6,056 bases of DNA, taken from an uncultured bacterium. GTDB taxonomy: Bacteria; Bacteroidota; Bacteroidia; Chitinophagales; Chitinophagaceae. Location: positions 1 to 6,056 of the forward strand of contig CAJBPC010000477.1 in assembly GCA_903957405.1 (NCBI GenBank), given 5' to 3'. The translations under genes and the position numbers were made by a program. Below the pieces are notes generated by a model that was not told the DNA's origin, searched no databases, and saw only the letters and a list, made by a program, of their open reading frames with translations. This document shows positions 1 through 6,056 of this stretch, piece by piece (positions within the stretch are counted from its first letter, which is position 1; every line of letters begins with the position of its first letter).

Positions 1-957
1 CAGCACTTCATTCGGGAACATGCAGCCATCCCAGCAGATGTGCTGGAAGGCCTTGGTGAGTTCACCGTTTTCATCCCTCAGCCAAAAGCCGGCATGCTTG
101 GCGATGTCCAGTTTGCCGGCGGGATCCATTGCCTGGCAATGTCTTCCGGTCTTGTCGTGTGATCCGGTGCCATGGACCGTGCCGTCATTCTGAGCCACGT
201 GAAAATCGAGGGTCCAGGGCCTCAACGCGGCCGTGAGTTTTCTAAGACCCTCATCCAGTGCGGCCTCGTCGCTCCAATCGAAATCCTCCGGCAGGATGCG
301 ATGCTCGGGTGCATTGTAGCCCAACAGAAAAAGCAAGGTGTGGGCCATGTCTGCCTGAAATCCGATATTGGGACGATCCACCGCCTCAAGCGTATCGATC
401 ATGCTCTTCCAACTGTGCATGCCACCCCAGCAGATCTCTCCCTCAGCCGCCAGTTTCTCGCCATAATCCGCGGCCACATCACAGGCCTCGCGGAAGGTTT
501 CTGCTATCAGCTTCGTGTTGCCTGCAGGATCCTTCGCCCAGTCCTCGGGCTTGCTGGCGGAATCGATCCTGATGATGCCATAGGGACGGACACCGGCCTT
601 GCGCAGTTTCTTGCCAAACTCACAAGAGCGTTTCACCATGTCGACAAACACTGCACGATCATCCTTGCTTCCCATGGCGGGACCTCCCCAGATGGGCGCC
701 ACCAGTGAACCGATGTTCAGGTTCAGGGCACCCACTTTGTCGGCAAGTTTTTTGATCCCGTCTTCCGTCTCATCGATGTTGAAATGCGGTTCAAATAATC
801 CGATGTCGATCCCATCGAATTTTACGCCATCGGCTTCTGCGCTGGCGGTGAAATGAATGAGCGTATCCAGATCGATCGGCGGTTCAGAATCCGGCCCTTT
901 GCCTACGATGCCGGGCCAGGTCGCATTGTGCAGTTTGGGGAAATTGTGCTGGGACAT
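1..957 (-). CDS. TIM-barrel sugar phosphate isomerase/epimerase (C-terminus cut by window edge)
   Basis: This reading frame starts at ATG 957-955 and stays open for 319 codons to base 1, so the C-terminus is missing. From memory the family is about 350 residues, so roughly 30 are lost. It belongs to the xylose-isomerase-like TIM-barrel / AP-endonuclease-2 superfamily, in the well conserved subgroup found in Bacteroidota and Planctomycetota. Recognisable blocks are GEICWGGMHSW (173-183), GFQADMAHTLL (199-209), RPWTLDFHVAQND (246-258), HDKTGRHC (267-274) and HICWDGCMFPN (306-316). E174, D203 and H253 are likely divalent-metal ligands, with D310 a possible fourth (inference from position). There is no signal peptide, so it should be cytosolic. 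It starts 12 bases after the preceding epimerase stop and has no Shine-Dalgarno sequence. Substrate and reaction are unknown; isomerisation or epimerisation of a sugar or its phosphate is the family role. The family call is firm and the substrate open. Confidence 0.9.
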   Translation of the reverse strand, partial: MSQHNFPKLHNATWPGIVGKGPDSEPPIDLDTLIHFTASAEADGVKFDGIDIGLFEPHFNIDETEDGIKKLADKVGALNLNIGSLVAPIWGGPAMGSKDDRAVFVDMVKRSCEFGKKLRKAGVRPYGIIRIDSASKPEDWAKDPAGNTKLIAETFREACDVAADYGEKLAAEGEICWGGMHSWKSMIDTLEAVDRPNIGFQADMAHTLLFLLGYNAPEHRILPEDFDWSDEAALDEGLRKLTAALRPWTLDFHVAQNDGTVHGTGSHDKTGRHCQAMDPAGKLDIAKHAGFWLRDENGELTKAFQHICWDGCMFPNEVL

Positions 958-969
958 ATGGTTGCAATT

Positions 970-1833
970 TTAGTTGATGTATTTTGATGAATGTGTGGCG
1001 ATTTGTTGCCTGATAAAATGGAGTCCGTTTTCAGCCATTTCCCATGGAGCCGAATACTCCCGCCATACATTGATGGCATTGGCGAAGTCCGGATCATTCC
1101 TGGAAAATGATTCAATGGTCAGCCAGCCGCTGTAGTTGATCTCCGCCAGCGTGGCAAAGGTCTCATCCCAGTGTACATGACCGTCGCCCGGAGTCCCCCT
1201 GTCATTCTCGCTGATGTGCACATGGGCCAGCAGCGGTGCGTTCGTGTGCAGGGCGTCCTTCGCCTTTTTCTCTTCGATGTTTGAGTGATGCGTGTCGTAC
1301 ATGGCCTTCACATTCGGATGTGACGACAGTGTGATGAGATGGCTTAACTGTTGCATCGTATTGCAGAGGTAGCACTCAAACCTGTTGAGTGCCTCCAGGG
1401 CCAGGGTGATGCCGGCTGTGGCTGCATATTCACCGGCACGGTGCAACACTTCCGCACACCATTGGTATTCTTCTGATTGTGGGGGCTTTTGGGAGAACTG
1501 TCCGTGTGCCGAATGAAAGGGACCACAGAGGATGCTTGACCGCATGTCGTGCGCCCGGTCGATCCCCCACTTGATGCGGTCCAGCGCCTTGCTTCTGACC
1601 GCTGCATCTGGACTGACGGGGTTGTGTTCCGCATCCACTACGAAGACGGCTGTGGTTTCCAGTCCGATTCCCGCCGCATGATCTCCGAAACGCTTGTACG
1701 CCGCGTCATCCGGCGCACCAATGAAGCATTCCACACCGTCATATCCGATCTCCTTGAGTCTGTCGATGATGGGAAACTGTTCGTCTGAAACGACAGCCGA
1801 CCATACCAGAGTGTTGAAACCTATTTTATACAT
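970..1833 (-). CDS. Ketose 3-epimerase-like enzyme (D-tagatose/D-psicose 3-epimerase family)
   Basis: This 287-residue protein is full length for the family (about 285-300) and has no signal peptide, so it is cytosolic. Family members interconvert ketoses at C3 through a metal-bound enediolate, for example D-fructose/D-psicose or D-tagatose/D-sorbose. The metal set is visible: E147 (in LALEALNRFE), D180 (in MYDTHHSNIEE), H206 (in HVHISENDRG) and E241 (in TIESF). The substrate-contact residues E153, H183 and R212 are also present. Their mutual spacing equals that of E152/D185/H211/E246 and E158/H188/R217 in Pseudomonas cichorii D-tagatose 3-epimerase, recalled from memory. The DRGTPGDGHVHW segment (211-222) is typical of the group. 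The ATG at 1833 lies 9 bases after the thuA-like stop with an A/T-rich leader and no Shine-Dalgarno; an overlapping ATG at 1840-1838 is out of frame and soon stops. L-ribulose 3-epimerase or 3-keto-sugar epimerase activity are alternatives. Family is confident, substrate is not. Confidence 0.93.
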   Translation of the reverse strand: MYKIGFNTLVWSAVVSDEQFPIIDRLKEIGYDGVECFIGAPDDAAYKRFGDHAAGIGLETTAVFVVDAEHNPVSPDAAVRSKALDRIKWGIDRAHDMRSSILCGPFHSAHGQFSQKPPQSEEYQWCAEVLHRAGEYAATAGITLALEALNRFECYLCNTMQQLSHLITLSSHPNVKAMYDTHHSNIEEKKAKDALHTNAPLLAHVHISENDRGTPGDGHVHWDETFATLAEINYSGWLTIESFSRNDPDFANAINVWREYSAPWEMAENGLHFIRQQIATHSSKYIN

Positions 1834-1842
1834 GGCTCATAT

Positions 1843-2745
1843 TTATTTTCTGTACGGCACATGGATGTCCATCGGGCCGGCCCATTTTTTAGGGATCTTT
1901 TTCCCGGCCACCCAGTGCATGGCATTGATGACAAGGCGTTGAAAGGGCTCCTGGTCAAAATCTTCGGGATGTCCCATGGTGGTGAAAAAAACCTTCGCCC
2001 CATAGCGGTTGGTGCCTGTCCAGGCCACCGGATTGTCAAAAGCCTTCGTGGTGTTGGGATTGACGGAACGGCCCGTCATAAGCGCCTTTGATCCATTGGA
2101 TGGGTAATTGGGAAGCACCTGGTACAGCCAGGATCTGACATGAAACGACTTTCCCACTCCGTGGAGTATGGGGTCGTTGGAGACCGAATCGATCATGGTC
2201 ACATCTGTGGAGGATTCGTGTCCGTAATGGGTATGCTTGTTGACACCGCCCCAACCGGGTGGTGAGTTAAAGGCCCACTCCCCGAAAGCGTTCCACTGTT
2301 CCAGGGCGTGTCCTTTCGGATAGTTGAAGGCATGGGTGGTGGTGCGAAAACCAACCATGGGCTTGCCTGTTTTAAGAAAATCTTCGATGTGCTTCACCTG
2401 ATCAGCAGGCAGGCGACGCCAGCGAAGATAGAACACCGCGATGTCAGCCTCTTTCAGGGCTTCGAGCCCCGGAATATTCTCTTCTGACTTATAGTCGGGA
2501 TATGCCTTCAGCACCTTTGTCCTGAAACCGTAATGCTGTTCCAAAGCTGCAGCGATCGCAGGCATGGTGGCTTCACTGCCGTATTCATGATCGCCCGTGA
2601 CGAAAACCACCAGCGGCCTCTTCGAGGTTTTCCCGGCACGGTCCTGTGCCATGGACGTCATCGCGACAGTTAGGATGACAATGATCGCCATGGTCCTTTT
2701 CAGCAGCAAAAAAAGCAACGAATGGGGAATAGTGATGCTGTTCAT
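1843..2745 (-). CDS. Exported ThuA-like domain protein
   Basis: This is a 300-residue protein of the ThuA family (PF06283, class I glutamine-amidotransferase-like fold), named for rhizobial ThuA, which takes part in trehalose and sucrose-isomer use through 3-keto derivatives. The N-terminus has a basic pair K16-R17, a hydrophobic stretch (about 19-30) and a likely signal peptidase I site after SMA33 before Q34, so it should be periplasmic; no lipobox cysteine is present. The ThuA domain spans about 43-282. Landmarks are VTGDHEYG (49-56), the family signature LRWRRLPADQ (107-116), VGFRTTTHAF (131-140), a histidine-rich HTHYGH (171-176) and TTMGHPEDF (255-263). The ATG at 2745 is chosen; a TTG directly before it would add one residue and is less likely. 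An internal ATG (residue 19) would drop the basic n-region. It lies 18 bases after the upstream stop and 9 before the epimerase. The biochemical reaction of exported bacteroidetal ThuA proteins is not settled. Confidence 0.92.
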   Translation of the reverse strand: MNSITIPHSLLFLLLKRTMAIIVILTVAMTSMAQDRAGKTSKRPLVVFVTGDHEYGSEATMPAIAAALEQHYGFRTKVLKAYPDYKSEENIPGLEALKEADIAVFYLRWRRLPADQVKHIEDFLKTGKPMVGFRTTTHAFNYPKGHALEQWNAFGEWAFNSPPGWGGVNKHTHYGHESSTDVTMIDSVSNDPILHGVGKSFHVRSWLYQVLPNYPSNGSKALMTGRSVNPNTTKAFDNPVAWTGTNRYGAKVFFTTMGHPEDFDQEPFQRLVINAMHWVAGKKIPKKWAGPMDIHVPYRK

Positions 2746-2763
2746 CAAGATAAATATTAGTGG

Positions 2764-5700
2764 TTATTGTTTTTCCATAGGATGCATTTTCAGCAGTTCC
2801 TCAGGGGTGTAAAATCCTGTTTTCCCTTTGATGGCGGCCCGGATCTCTTTCACCCGCTGCGGACTCACGGCGGGAGCCTTGTTCCCAAATGCATTGCGGA
2901 CATAGGTGAGCACGGATGCCATTTCATCATCTTTCAGCATGCCCGCGTATGGAGTCATGGGCACCTGTCCGGGATATTTCTTTCCATTGACTTCAATCGG
3001 CCCATAAAGGCCTTTCATCACCAGTTTAATGAGTCGGTCTTCATTTCCAGTGACCCAGGCCGAGCCTTTGAGGGGAGGGAACCCGGATGATTCCAATCCC
3101 TTCCCGTCGGCCTGGTGACAGGTATTGCAATAGCCATCCCGCATGTAGATGGCTTTTCCGGCGGACATGACTTCAGGCTTGACGCCGGCAACAACGGGTG
3201 TTTTGTCGGCAGCATCCTGTTTGGGTTTTATGATGGCATGTCCGTTGATGTGCGCTTCGGCGGCGGCATAGGCATTTTTCATCCATGGATCGAGCGGTTT
3301 TTTCCGCGCCTCCAGGATGATGGGTAATCCTTTTTCCTTACTGAGCCAGGAGGCGGAAACGATGGCTTCCAGCCTGACCCTGCCATGATCATCTTTGGCG
3401 GCATTCATCAGCAGGGCTGCCTTGTCGGGCAATTCATTGCCAGCGAATCTTACGATTTCCAAAGCCGCCGACCGGATCCGATGATCCGTTGATCTCAGCA
3501 GTTGCCGGAGCAGGCGCTGGTCCACTTTGTTCTGTCCCCATGAAACCCACAAAGCTTCCAGCAATAACTTTTCATGATCCGGGGCTTTCTTGTCGAGCCC
3601 CGCGACCCATTTCCCCAGCTCGGGCAATACTTCTGATGCAGGATGTTCCCTTAACGCCCTTCGGGTCCTGTAACGGGTGCGGTATTCCGGGAGTTTCAGA
3701 TTTTCAAGCAGTTCGGATACCGTTGCACCATCCACTTTTGCAGGGTTTACCAGTGGTCTGCCGGGGTAGGTCACCCGGTAGATCCTGCCATGAGAATGAT
3801 CCCGCAACGGATCCCGGATATTGTGTTGCATGTGGCCGATGAGTACGTTATGCCAGTCGGCGATGTACAACGAACCATCCGGCGCGAATTCAAGGTCGAC
3901 CGGACGATAGTTGATATCGCTGGACCTGACGAGGTCCTGACGGTGCTTCGTGCCATAACCGGTTCCATCCTCAAACATCCTGTGTTGTTTGGTGCCCAGG
4001 AATCCGATGGTATTGTTGATCAGCATGTCGCCCTGTACGTCATCCGGGAAATGCCTGCTGGAGACAAATTCAAGTCCGGAAGTGGGCCTCACGCGATGCT
4101 TCTCTTCAATGATGCTGACCGCCTTGGGAGTGGCCACTCCGTATCTGGGTTTCACGGTGCCGGGCATCATCCAGGTCACATCCGGCCCCGATGTTTCGGC
4201 ATAGAACACCTGGCCCCAATCATCGAAAGCGATCCCCCATGGATTGGGGATGGACAGTTGCGCAATGCGGTCGAGTTTTTTCCTCTTCGGGTCATACCGG
4301 AAGAATCCGCCGTTGGTTCCCCTCACCGGTCCGTAAGAAGTTTCGATGTCATTGGCAAGAAACACCCCTTGTCCCATGTAAATGCCGCCGGATGCATCCG
4401 TGGTATATGCGTGGTGCGCGTGGTGGGTATCATGATCGTCAAATCCGCTGAGCAAGATCTCTCTTTTGTCCGCCACATCATCCCCATTGGTATCCTTCAG
4501 CAGCATGAAGTCGGTTCCCTGAGATAGATAGACGCCTTCCGGGGCGATCTCAAAGCCGAGTGGTAGGTGAAGGTTGTCGGCAAAGGTGATTTGTTTGTCG
4601 GCCTTGCCGTCATTGTTCGTGTCTTCGAGGATGATGAGTTTGTCATTGGGTTTGGGGTCTCCTGGCTTCCAATGAGGATAGGTGGGCATGACGGCGACCC
4701 AAAGCCTGCCCTTGTTGTCGAATGATATCTGTACCGGATTGGCGAGATCCGGGAATTCAACTTCTGAAGCAAACAGGCCGATCTGATATCCCGGTGCCAT
4801 GGTGAACTTGTCGAGCGCTTCCTGCCCGTAGAGATAGCGGAGCTTGGTGTTCGGGTCTTTTGGTGCGTAATTGGTTTTCACCTCCGGGAGCGTGGATGTT
4901 TTGGCATCCGCGGCTGCCAGATCGAAGGCCATGCCCTTGGCGGCCATCCATATGGCGGTGTCTCTGATCAGGGTCATCTCCCTGATCTTTTTCAGTTCGG
5001 CGGGGTAGTTGTCAGGCCCGAACGGATCGTATCTCCTGCCAAACACATGCACCCCGTTGGGTATCTTGTGATCGTTGTGCCAGATCCGGTTTTTTTCCAT
5101 CACGGCATCGTACACGGACTGATTTGACCCCATGGATGAAATGGGTCCGATGCCAAAAATCTTGTCAGCCAGAAATGGACCAAAGATGGCATACCCTTCA
5201 TCCGTCAATTGTGATCCATCGATAGTCAGATCGGTTTTGGGATTATCCAGCCATTGCTTGCTGGGCGTAAACGCATCTACAAATCCGACCTTATGCTTTT
5301 CTGCCATTTCCTTCATGGCGCGTGTGTACAGCAGGAGATTGGCATTCTCTTTTTTCCCGTCGGGCAGATCGTATTTTGCGGAAAGATCCTCAAAGGCGAT
5401 CGGAGAAACCAGCACCAGCCGGGGGGCGGAATTGCCGTTGTATTGTTGCGAAAGACTGTGTTTGATGAATGCTTCTAGCTCCCCTTTGAAGTTATTCAGT
5501 CCTGCCGGGCCTTCGAAGGATTCGTTGTAGCCAAAGAAGGCGATGATGATGTCTGCCTGGTGCTTGCTGAGCCATTGATCGGGATATTCCATAAAGCCCT
5601 CCATTCCGGCCGGCTTGGCCAGCTCCGTCTGGAACTTTTCCGCACCGGGAAAAGCCCAGGGGGTGTTCCGTCCTGAATGGGGTCTGAAGCCGGCCGTATT

Positions 5701-5961
5701 TCCGCCATCACACATGTTGCGCACATAGAGCATGCTGTCGGGATAGCGGATATGGAGCGCAGCCTCAAAATGGTCCGCACGCATCATCCTCGAGCCCAGG
5801 TTGTTTCCGATCAATACGATGCGGGATCCTTTTGACAAGCTGGTTTTTGGATCATCCTGCGGGATGAATGCCAAAATACCCGCTGCTATGATCAGCGCCA
5901 GGATCGCCCCCCTGCCTGAACTCGGCAAGGAAATTTTGGTAAAACGGTTATGATGGATCAT
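2764..5961 (-). CDS. SGNH-like / PVC-type dehydrogenase propeller / HEAT / cytochrome c fusion protein
   Basis: This 1065-residue exported protein is of the PVC-type heme-binding family. In order: a basic N-terminus and hydrophobic segment (about 18-34, signal peptide or membrane anchor); an SGNH/GDSL-hydrolase-like domain (about 46-270); a conserved linker (about 283-375, with IPNGVHVFGRRYDPFG at 300-315); a six-bladed-type beta-propeller resembling the TIGR02604 membrane-bound dehydrogenase domain (about 385-735); HEAT-like helical repeats (about 742-905); and a class I cytochrome c domain (about 932-1023). The heme site is C945-N-T-C948-H949, with M1002 (VPMTPYAG) the likely distal ligand. 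The propeller carries two DxNxDGxxD-like loops (447-455 and 490-498) and a histidine cluster (H510, H513, H514, H516, H517). The SGNH domain keeps the block III pair G144/N146 (GYNES) but has N54 where Ser is expected and Q251 where the catalytic His is expected, so it is probably not a hydrolase. The role is inferred as periplasmic oxidation of a sugar or polyol with electrons going to heme. The start ATG overlaps the upstream stop. Confidence 0.93.
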   Translation of the reverse strand: MIHHNRFTKISLPSSGRGAILALIIAAGILAFIPQDDPKTSLSKGSRIVLIGNNLGSRMMRADHFEAALHIRYPDSMLYVRNMCDGGNTAGFRPHSGRNTPWAFPGAEKFQTELAKPAGMEGFMEYPDQWLSKHQADIIIAFFGYNESFEGPAGLNNFKGELEAFIKHSLSQQYNGNSAPRLVLVSPIAFEDLSAKYDLPDGKKENANLLLYTRAMKEMAEKHKVGFVDAFTPSKQWLDNPKTDLTIDGSQLTDEGYAIFGPFLADKIFGIGPISSMGSNQSVYDAVMEKNRIWHNDHKIPNGVHVFGRRYDPFGPDNYPAELKKIREMTLIRDTAIWMAAKGMAFDLAAADAKTSTLPEVKTNYAPKDPNTKLRYLYGQEALDKFTMAPGYQIGLFASEVEFPDLANPVQISFDNKGRLWVAVMPTYPHWKPGDPKPNDKLIILEDTNNDGKADKQITFADNLHLPLGFEIAPEGVYLSQGTDFMLLKDTNGDDVADKREILLSGFDDHDTHHAHHAYTTDASGGIYMGQGVFLANDIETSYGPVRGTNGGFFRYDPKRKKLDRIAQLSIPNPWGIAFDDWGQVFYAETSGPDVTWMMPGTVKPRYGVATPKAVSIIEEKHRVRPTSGLEFVSSRHFPDDVQGDMLINNTIGFLGTKQHRMFEDGTGYGTKHRQDLVRSSDINYRPVDLEFAPDGSLYIADWHNVLIGHMQHNIRDPLRDHSHGRIYRVTYPGRPLVNPAKVDGATVSELLENLKLPEYRTRYRTRRALREHPASEVLPELGKWVAGLDKKAPDHEKLLLEALWVSWGQNKVDQRLLRQLLRSTDHRIRSAALEIVRFAGNELPDKAALLMNAAKDDHGRVRLEAIVSASWLSKEKGLPIILEARKKPLDPWMKNAYAAAEAHINGHAIIKPKQDAADKTPVVAGVKPEVMSAGKAIYMRDGYCNTCHQADGKGLESSGFPPLKGSAWVTGNEDRLIKLVMKGLYGPIEVNGKKYPGQVPMTPYAGMLKDDEMASVLTYVRNAFGNKAPAVSPQRVKEIRAAIKGKTGFYTPEELLKMHPMEKQ

Positions 5962-5963
5962 TA
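5959..5963 (-). other. TAATG stop/start overlap (likely translational coupling)
   Basis: On the minus strand the stop codon TAA (5963-5961) of the upstream partial gene shares its last A with the ATG (5961-5959) of the large cytochrome-fusion gene. No purine-rich Shine-Dalgarno sequence stands in front of this ATG (the leader reads CCCTGATCTCTCGTA). Re-initiation by ribosomes finishing the upstream gene is the likely way it is translated, which would tie the amounts of the two proteins together. The overlap is seen directly; the coupling is inferred. Confidence 0.75.
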
Positions 5964-6056
5964 CGAGAGATCAGGGTTATTGGGACCAAAATGTTTGAGG
6001 ATGACGATGGGATCAGTTGAAGAGGTGTTGACGATCACCACCCCTTCCCTTGCGGC
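5961..6056 (-). CDS. C-terminal end of an unrecognised upstream gene (partial)
   Basis: The last 31 codons of a frame that is open at the right edge and ends with TAA at 5963-5961. The visible tail includes EGVVIVNTSSTDPIVILKHF followed by GPNNPDLS. I do not recognise the family from so short a piece. It is called as a gene because it is in frame to the window edge, ends precisely at the start of the next gene with a 1-base TAATG overlap, and continues the same strand and spacing pattern as the rest of the operon. The run of alternating valine, isoleucine and polar residues suggests beta strands near the C-terminus, which is weak evidence only. Confidence 0.6.
   Translation of the reverse strand, partial: AAREGVVIVNTSSTDPIVILKHFGPNNPDLS

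Noticed and set aside
172..708. A 178-codon open frame on the plus strand
   Set aside because: It is antisense to the left-edge TIM-barrel gene, whose minus-strand translation carries many conserved family blocks; the plus-strand translation resembles nothing.
2746..2748. TTG immediately before the ATG as an alternative start for the ThuA-like gene
   Set aside because: It adds only one residue and has no ribosome-binding advantage; the adjacent ATG is the simpler choice.
2746..2763. Possible internal promoter or terminator in the longest intergenic gap
   Set aside because: The gap is 18 bases, A/T-rich, with no inverted repeat and no room for a Bacteroidota -33/-7 promoter outside coding sequence.
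4434..4447. The His-rich stretch of the propeller as a possible second heme or multi-heme site
   Set aside because: There is no accompanying CxxC motif; only one CxxCH (3115-3129) occurs in the whole protein, and a His cluster at this point is usual for the propeller family.
3790..4527. A 245-codon open frame on the plus strand opposite the beta-propeller coding region
   Set aside because: It is antisense to a strongly recognisable propeller domain, its translation shows no family resemblance, and long antisense frames are expected opposite GC-rich coding sequence.
5132..5530. A 132-codon plus-strand open frame
   Set aside because: It lies opposite the SGNH-like domain and has a low-information, Ser/Arg-rich translation typical of a shadow frame.

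Overview
The window is a fragment of one tightly packed operon read entirely from the minus strand, so transcription runs from the right edge to the left edge. It holds four recognisable genes plus the last 31 codons of a fifth, and is cut at both ends. In transcription order they are: (1) the C-terminal tail of an unrecognised protein; (2) a 1065-residue exported multidomain protein with an SGNH-hydrolase-like domain, a PVC-type 'membrane-bound dehydrogenase' beta-propeller, HEAT-like helices and a class I c-type cytochrome domain; (3) an exported ThuA-like protein; (4) a cytosolic sugar epimerase of the D-tagatose/D-psicose 3-epimerase type; (5) a second cytosolic TIM-barrel sugar isomerase/epimerase, truncated by the left edge. 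Genes are separated by 18, 9 and 12 bases, and the first junction is a 1-base stop/start overlap (TAATG). No promoter, terminator, RNA gene, repeat, CRISPR array or mobile element is visible, and no gene-free stretch exceeds 20 bases.

The likely source is a member of the Bacteroidota with moderate GC (about half G+C by eye). The gene starts lack Shine-Dalgarno sequences and sit in A/T-rich leaders, as is common in that phylum. Fusions of a PVC-type propeller to a CxxCH domain, together with ThuA and TIM-barrel sugar isomerases, are typical of free-living Bacteroidota as well as Planctomycetota and Verrucomicrobiota. The phylum call is an inference, and a PVC-superphylum source cannot be excluded.

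How the genes may work together (inference): the exported propeller/cytochrome protein could oxidise a carbohydrate or polyol in the periplasm and pass electrons to its own heme. The exported ThuA protein could act on the oxidised (keto) sugar. This would parallel the rhizobial thu pathway, in which ThuA/ThuB form 3-keto derivatives of disaccharides. The two cytosolic TIM-barrel enzymes could then epimerise or isomerise the imported monosaccharides. No transporter, sugar kinase or regulator lies inside the window, so the substrate is not established. The most unusual details are the apparent loss of both the Ser and the His of the SGNH catalytic set, and the complete, exactly spaced catalytic set of the ketose 3-epimerase.
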